Assembly: GCF_009915765.1 (NCBI RefSeq)
Contig: NZ_JAABLQ010000001.1
Coordinates: 62,001 to 126,000 of the forward strand
Direction: 5' to 3'
Length of the DNA: 64,000 bases
Source: Pannonibacter sp. XCT-53
GTDB taxonomy: Bacteria; Pseudomonadota; Alphaproteobacteria; Rhizobiales; Stappiaceae
Shown: positions 51,059 to 59,883 of the stretch, piece after piece
How positions within the stretch are numbered: position 1 is the stretch's first letter
Layout of the letters: every line of letters starts with the position of its first letter
The notes under the pieces: generated by a model
Databases searched by the model: none
Seen by the model: only the letters and a program-made list of their open reading frames with translations
What the model was told of the DNA's origin: nothing
Program-made: the position numbers and the translations under genes

Positions 51059-52062
51059 TCGGTATCCTTTCTGAGGCGGACCAGCAGCCAGAGGAAAAAG
51101 GGAGCTCCGAGCGTTGCCGTAATGACGCCGAGCTTCAGGTCCCTGTCCGGCAGGATCACCCGCGCCACGCAGTCTGCGGCCAGCAGGAAGGCCGCCCCGC
51201 CGAGGGCGCTTGCCCACAGCAACCCCCCCGGCCGGTGATCGACAAGCGGACGCAGCAGGTGCGGCACGATCAGGCCGACGAAGCCGATCGCACCGCTCAC
51301 CGCTGTCGCGGCACCGACGCCGATGGCTGTCCCCAGGATCGCCCGGCGTCGCAGGCCGCCGAGACTGATGCCAAGGCTTGCCGCCACGTCGTCGCCAAGG
51401 GACAGCGCCTCCAGCCCGCGCTGGCAGGACAGAAGCAGCGCCACGCCAACGACAATGAAGGGCAGGGCCAGTCCGACATGCACCAGACTGCGGTCCGTCA
51501 GCGACCCCATCAGCCAGAACACGATCTCCATCGCGGCAAAGGGGTTGTCGGACAGGTTGAGCACCAGCGATGTGAGGGCACCGGCGAGTGACGAAATGGC
51601 GACACCGGCGAGGATCAGCACCAGCCGGTCGCCGGACCGGCCCGCCAGGACTTGCAGCAGCACGACGGCGGCCAGTGCCCCGGTGAGGGCGCTGAGCGGA
51701 AGGGCGAGGCCGAACAGCGCCGAGGCACCGCTGTAGATGGCGATGACCGCGCCGAGCGAGGCAGTCGCCGACACGCCGATGAGCCCCGGTTCGGCCAGCG
51801 GGTTGCGTAACAGACCCTGCAGCACCGCTCCGGCAAGCCCCAGGACCGCGCCGATGGCCGCCGCCAGAACGGCGCGCGGCAGGCGGATCTCGCGCAGGAT
51901 GACGGCGTCGACCGTTTGCGTATCCGAACCGGCAGGCATCAGCAGCCCGAGCGGATTGAGCCAGACTTCTCCGAGAGCCAGCGAAAGGCCGAACAGGCCG
52001 AAACACAAAAGCGCCAGCAGCCAGGCCAGTTGCACCGGATGGCGTGAAAAATGATTGGTCAT
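51055..52062 (-). CDS. btuC: Cobalamin-type ABC transporter permease
   Basis: FecCD/BtuC-type permease of 335 aa with about ten membrane segments; the coupling segment is DVAASLGISLGGLRRRAIL and the family motif GAIGFVGLIVPHLLRPLV. It overlaps the binding-protein stop and the ATPase start as ATGA junctions. Part of the riboswitch-controlled operon, so probably imports cobalamin or a cobinamide-like corrinoid. Confidence 0.9.
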   Translation of the reverse strand: MTNHFSRHPVQLAWLLALLCFGLFGLSLALGEVWLNPLGLLMPAGSDTQTVDAVILREIRLPRAVLAAAIGAVLGLAGAVLQGLLRNPLAEPGLIGVSATASLGAVIAIYSGASALFGLALPLSALTGALAAVVLLQVLAGRSGDRLVLILAGVAISSLAGALTSLVLNLSDNPFAAMEIVFWLMGSLTDRSLVHVGLALPFIVVGVALLLSCQRGLEALSLGDDVAASLGISLGGLRRRAILGTAIGVGAATAVSGAIGFVGLIVPHLLRPLVDHRPGGLLWASALGGAAFLLAADCVARVILPDRDLKLGVITATLGAPFFLWLLVRLRKDTE

Positions 52063-52967
52063 GGTCTGGCGCTGCTTTCCTCCGGCTTCATTTCGGTCCG
52101 CTCGACAGCCTGCCGCAGCCGGGTGACCGCCTCGGCGGTGAAGGGGGCACCGCAGATCGAGTAGCGCACGTCCGCCGCGATCCGCCGTTCGTCGGGGAAG
52201 CGCAGGTCGAGGGCGGGATGGCGCAGGATCTCGGCCGCCCGGGAGGGGTTGTTCACGAAGCGCGGCGAGATCATCACGTAGTCCGGATCCGCCAGAAGCA
52301 GCCGCTCCAGCGGCACGCGCCGTGATCCGCTGATGCCCATGTCTTCCCCAAGATGGCGCAGGCCCGCTGCGCGCACGATCTGGTTTTCCAGGGTTCCGGC
52401 GCCGGCGGTGTAGGTGTTGGTGGCGTAGGACCCGACAACGGGAGCCTCACCCGAAGTCCACTGCGCCGGCGTTTTTGCCAGTTCCGCCTCGAAGGCTGCG
52501 ACCAGCGCTTCGCCCCTTTCCCTGTTGCCAAGCAGGTCCGCCATGCGGCGGATGTTGGCCTTGAGATCGTCGAAACTTGCCTCGGGCGTGAATTCCTCGA
52601 CCCGGGTCCCCAGCCGCTTCAGGAGCTGCACGGTTGCCCGGGTCGTGTAGATGCCGGCCAGAACCAGATCCGGCTCAAGTCGGATGATCTCCTCCGCCAG
52701 CCCGTGGTTGATTGCCATTTCGGGCGTGACAAGGTCGCTGACCACTGCCATGTCTGCGCGCGCCGCCAGACGCGACACGGACACGAGCTGCCCGGGCCGC
52801 GCGATCAGCAATGCCAGCTGGTCGGTACACAGGTTCATCGAGACAACCCGCTGCCCCTCCTGACCCTGCGGGATCGGGCCAGGAGGGGCTTCGGCCATGG
52901 CCGCAGCTGAAGCGAAGGGCATCAGCAGCGCCAGGACCGCAACCGTCAGGCGGCCCGGACGGTTCAT
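52059..52967 (-). CDS. btuF: Cobalamin-type ABC transporter substrate-binding protein
   Basis: BtuF/FhuD-type periplasmic binding protein of 302 aa with a signal peptide cut near MAEA (about residue 25). Two lobes joined by a helix are implied by RVVSMNLCTDQLALLI and EIIRLEPDLVLAGIYTT at the N-lobe. The start overlaps the stop of the 210-aa protein gene (ATGA). The symbol rests on riboswitch and operon context; an iron-siderophore role would not explain the B12 riboswitch. Confidence 0.85.
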   Translation of the reverse strand: MNRPGRLTVAVLALLMPFASAAAMAEAPPGPIPQGQEGQRVVSMNLCTDQLALLIARPGQLVSVSRLAARADMAVVSDLVTPEMAINHGLAEEIIRLEPDLVLAGIYTTRATVQLLKRLGTRVEEFTPEASFDDLKANIRRMADLLGNRERGEALVAAFEAELAKTPAQWTSGEAPVVGSYATNTYTAGAGTLENQIVRAAGLRHLGEDMGISGSRRVPLERLLLADPDYVMISPRFVNNPSRAAEILRHPALDLRFPDERRIAADVRYSICGAPFTAEAVTRLRQAVERTEMKPEESSARP

Positions 52968-53596
52968 GACTGGCGGAACCCCTTGCCTTCTGCGTCGAGG
53001 GCCTCTTCCGGACGGCCCAGCCAGCGGGCCGACAGCGCACGCCAGGTTGCGAGACGCGAGAAGTCCGGGGTTTCCGACAGGCTGTCGTTGTCCTCGATGA
53101 AGGGATTGGGCAGGAACACCGAGATCATCGGTTCACCTGCGCCATTGACCATCTCGAAGCCCCAGCTCACCGGCTTGCCATCGCGTCCGAAGCTGCGGAA
53201 GAACGACGCTCGTGAAGGCTTGCGGTGCCGCCGCTTCTCCTCTGGCGTCGGAAACTTCGGCGAGCCCATGTTTTCGCCGATGCACAGGTGAAAATGCCCG
53301 CCATTGGCGAACATCACCGTCAGGTAGGCGTCGAACAGGCTGATCTTCACCGGAGCGCCGGGGCACTTCCATTCATAGGCCGCCCCTTCGATGATCGGGC
53401 CAAACCGGATGCCCTGCCAGTGTTCCTCGAAAATCTCGCGCAGCAGGGGTTCGAGAACCTCCTGCGTTGCCGGAATGTCCCAGATCTCGCGGCTGATCTT
53501 GCCTTCCGCGTCCCTGCGAACGTCTGTCGGTGCAGGGCCGGCAACAGGGAGCAAAAGGACGGCTGCCTGCGGGCTTGAGTCTGCAGTCATGGTCAT
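52964..53596 (-). CDS. Conserved protein of unknown function in the B12 operon
   Basis: A 210-aa soluble protein with no signal peptide or membrane segment. It has aromatic- and His-rich stretches (FEEHWQGIRFGPIIEGAAYE and ANGGHFHLCIGENMGS, with His in FHLC) that could hold a ligand or metal. It sits between btuB and btuF, 11 bases after the btuB stop and with an ATGA overlap into btuF, so it is made under cobalamin-riboswitch control. GGAG 7 bases upstream supports the start at 53596. A cobalamin-handling role is possible from context alone. Confidence 0.75.
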   Translation of the reverse strand: MTMTADSSPQAAVLLLPVAGPAPTDVRRDAEGKISREIWDIPATQEVLEPLLREIFEEHWQGIRFGPIIEGAAYEWKCPGAPVKISLFDAYLTVMFANGGHFHLCIGENMGSPKFPTPEEKRRHRKPSRASFFRSFGRDGKPVSWGFEMVNGAGEPMISVFLPNPFIEDNDSLSETPDFSRLATWRALSARWLGRPEEALDAEGKGFRQS

Positions 53597-53607
53597 GCGC
53601 GATCTCC

Positions 53608-55566
53608 TCAGAAGGTGCCCTTGATGCCGACGAAAGCGGTCGCGCCCTGGGTGTTGTAGCCGTAGACCTCCTCGTAGGTCTGGTCGAAGGCATTCTCGAC
53701 CCGGCCGTAGAGCGTGAAGTTGTCATTGAGCTTGTAGTCGGCGCCGAGATTGACGAGCAGATAGTCGTCAAGTTTCACGCGGCTGCGGGGTGTGGCGTTC
53801 ACCCACTCGCTGTCCATCTGTTGTCCGTTGTAGACAGCGTCGACGAAGGCAGAGGCGCGGCCGTCGAGGAATGTGTACTGCAGTCCCGCTGCCCCGCTGT
53901 GCATCGGCCTGCGGACTTCCTTCTGGCCGTTCGGCTCACGGGCATCGAGATAGGTGTAGGACGCGCGGGCGGTCAGGCCGTCGAGGATCTGAGCGGTGGC
54001 TGACACTTCGACGCCCTGGCGCTTGCTGGTGCCCTGCAGGTTGAACGGGCTCGAGGCGAAGCCTGGCAGGAAGCGCGTCTGGATCTCATCCTCAAGACGT
54101 TCGCGGAAGTAAGTCACGTCGACGGTCAGCCGCCCGTCGAGAAGCTTCTGCTCCACGCCAATGTCCCAGCCGAAGTTCTCTTCCGGTGTCAGGTTCGGAT
54201 TGCCGACAAAGCGCGAGGGCTGGAAGCCGAACTGCTCGAAGAATGTCGGGTTGGTCACACCCGTGCCGATCGAGGCATGCACCCGTGTGCCGGTCTCCTG
54301 ATGGAGGTAGGCGGCCGAGGCGTTGTAGGTGAGAGTGTCCTTGAATTGTTCGTTGCGGTCATAGCGCAACGCACCGGACAGGAAGATCCGCTCCAGAAGC
54401 TCCAGCCGGTACTCGCCGACATAGCCCGACAGGTCGCGCTGTTGCCGCCGGCCCTGATCGGGGCTGCCCGGATAGGCATTCCGGTAGGTCTCGCGCTCCC
54501 ACTCGACGGCGCCGGTGAGGCTGTGGGCAGCCTGCAGGAAGCTCTCGGTCTGGAAGGCAAGCGTGCCCTGGTAGCTGAGGTGCAGGCGGTTGTCGTCGTT
54601 GCCGTTGCGGTTGTTCGAGTTGAAGCCGCGGCGATGAAGATCGGTGTACTCGACCCGCGCCCGCTGCACGAACAGATCCTCGAACAGGGACCATGTCAGC
54701 CCCGCGCCACCATAGACCTCGCGTGTCTTGTTGTGGCTAAAGGTATCGATCACCTGGCCCTGCGTCGGACGGTCGGGAAAGGCAAAGTCCTGGTCGTCGG
54801 TGTCTGACTTGCGGGTGACGAAGCGCAGGTTGGCGTCAAGCACCAGCGTTTCGGTCAGGTCGGCCCGCACCTTGCCGTTCAAGGTGACGTTGCGGTCGCC
54901 GTCCTTCTCCTTGCCATAGTCGGAGATGTTGAAGCCGTCGGTTCGCCGCAGCGTCGCCGAGAAGGCCCCGTCGATGCGGTCATTGCCGCCCTGGACCAGC
55001 AGGTCGGTCAAGACCGTCTTGTCGGTCCCGACCTCGCTGCGGGCCGTGATCCGTTGACCGTTCCGGATGCCGCCCTTGGTCACGATGTGAATCACGCCGG
55101 ATGTGGCGTTCGAGCCATAAAGGGCGCCCTGCGGTCCACGCAGCACTTCGATCCGGTCGATGTCAGAGACCTGAAGGCCACCGAAGTCATATTCCCCCGA
55201 CGACGACGAGGCCACCTCGACGCCGTCGATCAGGACCAGCACATGGTTGGATTCCGAACCACGCAAACGGATCTGCGTGAGGCCGCCGAAAGACCCCGTC
55301 CGCGAGACGGCAACGCCCGGCACCTGCCGCAGCGCATCGGCAACATAGCGGACCTGCGATTTTTCGAGGCTCGCGCCCGTGATCACGGTCGTGGCGCGTC
55401 CGACCTTCTCCGCTTCCAGAGGCGTCCGGCCGGCGCTGATGACGATGGCTTCAAGCTGTTCCGGCTCTGCGGCCGCAGACGTGACGGCGGTGAGGGACAG
55501 GGCAGGGATGAGCCCGCCGGCCAGAAGGCACGGCAAGGCAATGCCGGTGGTGAACCGGTTCTTCAT
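53608..55566 (-). CDS. btuB: TonB-dependent vitamin B12 receptor BtuB
   Basis: Outer-membrane receptor of 652 aa. Signal peptide to about residue 32 (TSAAAEPEQ), a TonB-box-like LEAIVISA, plug domain (about 50-165 with IRLRGSESNHVLVLIDGVEV and RIEVLRGPQGALYGSNATSGVIHI) and a 22-strand barrel ending in the Phe required for assembly (GIKGTF). First gene of the operon; a cobalamin riboswitch lies 150 bases upstream. Uptake of cobalamin into the periplasm for BtuF is inferred. The ATG at 55566 starts a normal signal peptide; upstream in-frame codons run into the leader RNA. Confidence 0.9.
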   Translation of the reverse strand: MKNRFTTGIALPCLLAGGLIPALSLTAVTSAAAEPEQLEAIVISAGRTPLEAEKVGRATTVITGASLEKSQVRYVADALRQVPGVAVSRTGSFGGLTQIRLRGSESNHVLVLIDGVEVASSSSGEYDFGGLQVSDIDRIEVLRGPQGALYGSNATSGVIHIVTKGGIRNGQRITARSEVGTDKTVLTDLLVQGGNDRIDGAFSATLRRTDGFNISDYGKEKDGDRNVTLNGKVRADLTETLVLDANLRFVTRKSDTDDQDFAFPDRPTQGQVIDTFSHNKTREVYGGAGLTWSLFEDLFVQRARVEYTDLHRRGFNSNNRNGNDDNRLHLSYQGTLAFQTESFLQAAHSLTGAVEWERETYRNAYPGSPDQGRRQQRDLSGYVGEYRLELLERIFLSGALRYDRNEQFKDTLTYNASAAYLHQETGTRVHASIGTGVTNPTFFEQFGFQPSRFVGNPNLTPEENFGWDIGVEQKLLDGRLTVDVTYFRERLEDEIQTRFLPGFASSPFNLQGTSKRQGVEVSATAQILDGLTARASYTYLDAREPNGQKEVRRPMHSGAAGLQYTFLDGRASAFVDAVYNGQQMDSEWVNATPRSRVKLDDYLLVNLGADYKLNDNFTLYGRVENAFDQTYEEVYGYNTQGATAFVGIKGTF

Positions 55567-55716
55567 GACAAACACCCGCGTTTGGCGGCGGGCAGTGCCC
55601 GCGCCAGCATAGGAAGACGCACCGCCTGGCAAACGGACGCGGGTAAGCGTCCGCCCAAAGGACGGCAAGGTTTGGGTGTCACCTCAACGGGAAACCGCGC
55701 CTCGACACACCCCGTA

Positions 55717-55913
55717 TCGAAGGCCGGGTGACTGAGCGCGGCAGGTCTCCTGGCTCACGGGTCGCCGTGTGCGTCCGCCTTCCCGGGATCTGGCCTTGGG
55801 CCTCCCAGTGGCATGAGTAGACGCACACTCTCCGTTCACAGTTGCGGGGGCAGCCACGGTCTCGGTCCCTGATGGGTACGCCTCACCGTGTTCCCTTTTC
55901 ATCCGTCCTTCGA
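55717..55913 (-). ncRNA. Cobalamin (AdoCbl) riboswitch
   Basis: Reading the minus strand from 55913: P1 arm TCGAAGG, then AAAAGGGAACACGGTG, CCGCAACTGT, GCCACTG, GGGAAGGCGG, the B12-box-like GTGAGCCAGGAGACCTGCC, and the closing P1 arm CCTTCGA at 55717-55723. These are the conserved blocks of the cobalamin riboswitch in the correct order. The 150 bases to btuB can form further stems (CCCAAA/TTTGGG, GGACGC/GCGTCC and GCGGGC/GCCCGC near the start), so control may act on translation or Rho; no T-tract terminator is seen. Confidence 0.95.
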
Positions 55914-56112
55914 CGGAACCACGTTCGCGTCGCAACATGCCGGTCGCTCGCGCTGCCTGTCAAGGTTGCACATCCGCTCTTCCACCCAAAGCAGGACGGA
56001 TCAGCTGACGCGCCGCGTCTTCCGGCGGGCGGCACAAGAAACCGCTGGTCATTTTCCCGGCCCGGGCCTAAGCCTCACGGCCATTGCAAATGCGTTGATT
56101 GGGGACTGGGTC

Positions 56113-57651
56113 ATGTTGCGGCGGCTGAGTGTCATCGGGGGCTGGACGCTGGTCAGCCGCTTGTTCGGCTTCCTGCGCGATCTGGTCATGGCCAGCGTGC
56201 TTGGTGCCGGGCCGCTCGCCGATGCCTTCCTGATCGCCTTCCGCCTGCCCAACCATTTCCGCGCCATCGTCGCGGAAGGCGCCTTCAACGCCGCCTTCGT
56301 GCCCACCTATGCCGCGACGCTGGAGCGGGACGGGGAGGCGCGCGCGCGGGCCTTCCGCTCGCAGATGCTGTCCTGGCTGATGCTGGTGAACCTTGTCCTG
56401 CTGGCGCTGGCGCTCCTTGCCACCGGCTGGCTGGTGTTCCTGCTGGCGCCCGGCCTCGGCACGGGCGAGGAGGGCGTGCGGGCGCTTGCCATCGACCTCA
56501 CCCGCATCACCTTCCCCTATCTCCTGTGCATGTCCGTCGTCACGCTGATGTCCGGCGTGCTCAATGCCGAGCGCAAGTTTGCCGCCGCTGCCGCCGCCCC
56601 GATCCTGCTGAACCTCGCCATGATCGCGGCCTTCTTCTCGGTGCAGTGGTTCCCCGATGCGGCCCATGCGGCCGCCTGGGGCACGCTGGCCGGCGGGGTC
56701 CTGCAGGTGATCCTGCTCACCGCGGCCGTCGCCCGCGCCGGCCTCGGCTTTTCCCTGCCGCTGCCGCGCCGCGACGGCGAGGTGGCGCTGTTCTTTAAAC
56801 GGCTCGGACCCGCTTTGCTGACGGCCGGCGTGGTGCAGGTCGCCGTCTTTGCCGACACGATCCTCGCCAGCTTCCTGCCGACCGGTGCACTGGCGCATCT
56901 GGCCTATGCCGACCGGCTCTACCAGCTGCCGCTGGGCGTGATCGGCATCGCGCTCGGCACAGCTGTCCTGCCGGAAATCGGCCGCGACGCCGGCGTCGGT
57001 GCCGAGGACAAGGCACGCGGCGTGATGGATCGCGCGCTTCGCATCTGCCTGATGGTCGGCCTGCCCATCGGTCTTGCCATGGCCTTCCTTGGCGAAGACG
57101 CGATCCGGGTGCTGTTCCAGCGCGGCGCCTTCGACGCGGCAGCGACGGCCGGTTCGGCCGCCGTGCTGGCCGCCTATGCGGTCGCCCTGCCGGCGGCCCT
57201 TGCCATCCGCACGCTGGTCGCGGCCTTCAACGGGCGCGGCGACATGACCACCCCCTTGAAGGCGCTGGCCGGGGCCACCGTCGTCAACGTGGCGCTGAAG
57301 GCGCTGCTCAGCGCCGAGCATGGCGCGGCCGGCCTTGCCATGGGCACCTCCGCCGGTGTCTGGATCTACGCGGTCACGCTCTATGTGCTGTGCCGGACGC
57401 GGGGCTATGTCAGCCCCTTCGCGCTGGCCGACAAGGTGCTGGTTCCGGCGGCCGCCGTCACCATGGCCCTCGTGCTCTGGGGCATGCCGGATCTGCTCGC
57501 GCCCGTCGAGGACGTGCTGCTGCTCCTGCCGGCGCTTGCTGCCGGGCTCGTCTGGCTGGCGCTGGCCGCTGCCCTGTCCTTCGGGGCCTATGCGGTCGTG
57601 CTCGGCGGCGGGCTCCTCGTCGTCCGCCGCCTGGCCCGGTCGCGGCGTTAG
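56113..57651 (+). CDS. murJ: Lipid II flippase MurJ
   Basis: MOP-superfamily exporter that moves lipid II across the inner membrane for peptidoglycan synthesis. The 512-aa protein has about 14 hydrophobic segments, the MurJ-type N-terminus SRLFGFLRDLVMASVLGAG, ADAFLIAFRLPNHFRAIVAEGAFNAAFVP, and late segments such as LPIGLAMAFLGEDAIRVLF. The ATG at 56113 gives the standard start; a frame opening at 55888 would begin inside the riboswitch and is unlikely. The stop overlaps the convergent deaminase stop by 4 bases. Essential housekeeping gene. Confidence 0.93.
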   Translation: MLRRLSVIGGWTLVSRLFGFLRDLVMASVLGAGPLADAFLIAFRLPNHFRAIVAEGAFNAAFVPTYAATLERDGEARARAFRSQMLSWLMLVNLVLLALALLATGWLVFLLAPGLGTGEEGVRALAIDLTRITFPYLLCMSVVTLMSGVLNAERKFAAAAAAPILLNLAMIAAFFSVQWFPDAAHAAAWGTLAGGVLQVILLTAAVARAGLGFSLPLPRRDGEVALFFKRLGPALLTAGVVQVAVFADTILASFLPTGALAHLAYADRLYQLPLGVIGIALGTAVLPEIGRDAGVGAEDKARGVMDRALRICLMVGLPIGLAMAFLGEDAIRVLFQRGAFDAAATAGSAAVLAAYAVALPAALAIRTLVAAFNGRGDMTTPLKALAGATVVNVALKALLSAEHGAAGLAMGTSAGVWIYAVTLYVLCRTRGYVSPFALADKVLVPAAAVTMALVLWGMPDLLAPVEDVLLLLPALAAGLVWLALAAALSFGAYAVVLGGGLLVVRRLARSRR

Positions 57652-58934
57652 GCGGCCGGGTGCCGCCGGCGGACGCTTGCCGGGCGGCCAGCAAGGCTGA
57701 GGCGGGCGTCGTTGCGGCTGCGTTCGGCCACCACCTTGCCCTTGGAGACCACGGCGAGCCGGTCGGGCCTGAGGCGCAGCGCTTCGGTCGGCGTGCCGGC
57801 GTCCAGCACCACCAGCGAGGCCATGCAGCCGGGCTTCAGGCCGTAGCCCTCAAGGTTCATGATCCTGGCGTTGTCTTCCGTCACCATGCGGAAACAGCGG
57901 GCCATTTCCTCAGGGTGCGTCATCTGCGCCACATGCAGGCCCATGAAGGCCACATCCAGCATGTCGGCGGTGCCGAGCGAGTACCAGGGGTCCAGCACGC
58001 AGTCCTGGCCCCAGCCGACCGTGATGCCAAGCGCCTGCATCTCCTTCACCCGCGTCAGGCCGCGCCGCTTCGGGAAGGTGTCGTGCCGGCCCTGCAGGGT
58101 GATGTTGATCAACGGGTTCGGGATCGCCGTCATGCCGCTTTCGGCGATCAGCGGCAGCAGCTTGGAGACGTAGTAATTGTCCATGGAATGCATGGACGTG
58201 AGGTGGCTGCCGGCGGCGCGTCCGCCAAGCCCGTGCCGGGTCACCTCGGCGGCCAGCGTCTCGACATGGCGGCTCATCGGATCGTCGGTCTCGTCGCAGT
58301 GGAGGTCCAGCATCAGCCCGCGCTCGGCGGCGATGCGGGCGAGATCCTTCACCGAGGCCGCGCCATCCTCCATCGTGCGCTCGAAATGCGGGATGCCGCC
58401 GACCACATCGACGCCCATGTCGAGCGCGCGAAGGACATTCTCCCGTCCCGTCTTGGTGCGGTAGAGCCCGTCCTGCGGGAAAGCGACCAGCTGCAGGTCG
58501 AGATAGGGCGCGACCTTGCGCTTCACCTCCAGCATCGCCTCGACGCCGCGCAGATGGTCCGGCGTGGTGTCGACATGGGTGCGGATGGCGAGCAGGCCCA
58601 TCGACACGGCCCAGTCGCAATAGGTCAGCGCCCGGGCCACCATGTCCTCGACGCTGGCGATCTCGCGCAATTCCCCCCAGAGCGAAATGCCCTCCAGCAG
58701 CGTGCCGGAGGCATTCACGCGCGGCAGGCCGTAGGACAGCGTCGCGTCCATGTGGAAATGCGGGTCGACAAAGGGGGGCGACACGAGGTCGCCGCTGGCG
58801 TCGATGACCCGTCCGGCGCTGGCCTGCGCGGCTGCCTCGATCCGGCCGACCTCGGCGATGCGGTCGCCGCGGATGCCGATGTCGGCGACGGTGCCGTCGG
58901 GCAGCGTGCCGCCGGAGATGACGAGATCGAACAT
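57648..58934 (-). CDS. CodA-like cytosine/creatinine-type deaminase (amidohydrolase)
   Basis: A 428-aa metal-dependent amidohydrolase with the CodA layout: VDPHFHMDATLS (His59, His61 metal ligands), LDLHCDETDDPMS (His and catalytic Glu), HLTSMH, and VGWGQDCVLDPWY (metal Asp). Deaminates a pyrimidine-like or related base. It is the last gene of a BMP-type nucleobase/nucleoside importer operon, 1 base from the second permease, so the imported substrate is probably deaminated at once. Cytosine, isoguanine or creatinine cannot be separated by eye. Confidence 0.87.
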   Translation of the reverse strand: MFDLVISGGTLPDGTVADIGIRGDRIAEVGRIEAAAQASAGRVIDASGDLVSPPFVDPHFHMDATLSYGLPRVNASGTLLEGISLWGELREIASVEDMVARALTYCDWAVSMGLLAIRTHVDTTPDHLRGVEAMLEVKRKVAPYLDLQLVAFPQDGLYRTKTGRENVLRALDMGVDVVGGIPHFERTMEDGAASVKDLARIAAERGLMLDLHCDETDDPMSRHVETLAAEVTRHGLGGRAAGSHLTSMHSMDNYYVSKLLPLIAESGMTAIPNPLINITLQGRHDTFPKRRGLTRVKEMQALGITVGWGQDCVLDPWYSLGTADMLDVAFMGLHVAQMTHPEEMARCFRMVTEDNARIMNLEGYGLKPGCMASLVVLDAGTPTEALRLRPDRLAVVSKGKVVAERSRNDARLSLAGRPASVRRRHPAA

Positions 58935-58935
58935 G

Positions 58936-59883
58936 TCAGCGTTCTCCCTTGTTGAAGGGCTGCATCAGCGCGGCCGGCACTTCGGCGCGGCGCGACATGA
59001 TGACGAGGGCAAGGATGGAGAGGATGAAAGGCAGCATCAGGAACACCTGATACGGCACGATGGCGCCGATGCCGGTCTGCTGCAGGCGCACCTGCAGCGC
59101 GTCGAAGGCGGCAAACAGGATCGCCCCCAGCACCGCCTTGCCCGGACGCCAGGCGCCGAAGACCACGAGCGCGATGCAGATCCAGCCACGCCCGTTGACC
59201 ATCTCGAAGAAGAAGGACGAGAAGGCGGAGAGGGTCAGGAACGATCCGCCCACCGCCATGAGGCCGGAGCCGACGATGACCGCGCCCATGCGCAGGCCGG
59301 TCACGGACAGGCCCTGCGCGGCGGCGGCGGCCGGGTTCTCGCCGACCGCGCGCAGCGCGAGGCCAAGCGGCGTGCGGTAGAGCACCAGCGCCACCACCAG
59401 CGCCAGGACGAAGGCGGCATAGGTCAGCGCCGTCTGGCTGAACAGAGCCTCGCCCAGGAGCGGAATGTCGGACAGGCCCGGGATCGGCAGCGGCTGGAAC
59501 GGCTCGATCTTCGGCGGGCTGGTCACCTGCGGCAGCATCAGGCGGTAGGTGAAATAGCTGGTCGAGGTGGCCAGCAGCGTCACGCCAAGCCCCACCACAT
59601 GCTGCGACAGGCCGAAGGGGACGGTCAGCGTCGCATGCAGCAGGCCGAAGGCCATGCCCGCCAGCATCGCCGCCATCACGCCCCACCACAGCGGCGCGCC
59701 CATGTAGACCGCCACCCAGCCGGTGAAGGCGCCGATGACCATGATGCCCTCGATGCCGAGATTGAGCACGCCGGCGCGCTCGCAGATCAGCTCGCCGAGC
59801 GTGGCAAAGATCAGCGGCGAGGCGATGCGGATCGTGGCGGCCCAGAACGAGGCCGTGAGGAGGATGTCGAAGATCTCGCTCAT
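58936..59883 (-). CDS. Nucleoside-type ABC transporter permease (second)
   Basis: A 315-aa permease of the BMP-associated branched-chain-like family (YufQ type), with about eight membrane segments and the segment ERAGVLNLGIEGIMVIGAFTG that is diagnostic for purine/nucleoside importers. Starts with an ATGA overlap on the first permease stop. Pairs with that permease as a heterodimer. Confidence 0.9.
   Translation of the reverse strand: MSEIFDILLTASFWAATIRIASPLIFATLGELICERAGVLNLGIEGIMVIGAFTGWVAVYMGAPLWWGVMAAMLAGMAFGLLHATLTVPFGLSQHVVGLGVTLLATSTSYFTYRLMLPQVTSPPKIEPFQPLPIPGLSDIPLLGEALFSQTALTYAAFVLALVVALVLYRTPLGLALRAVGENPAAAAAQGLSVTGLRMGAVIVGSGLMAVGGSFLTLSAFSSFFFEMVNGRGWICIALVVFGAWRPGKAVLGAILFAAFDALQVRLQQTGIGAIVPYQVFLMLPFILSILALVIMSRRAEVPAALMQPFNKGER

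Noticed and set aside
50258..52006. 582-aa fusion of permease-region sequence and B12 ATPase
   Set aside because: The first half is an out-of-frame reading of btuC. The ATPase begins at 51058.
55888..56112. 75-residue N-terminal extension of MurJ
   Set aside because: It would be translated from the antisense of the cobalamin riboswitch and adds no membrane segment. The ATG at 56113 gives the standard MurJ N-terminus.
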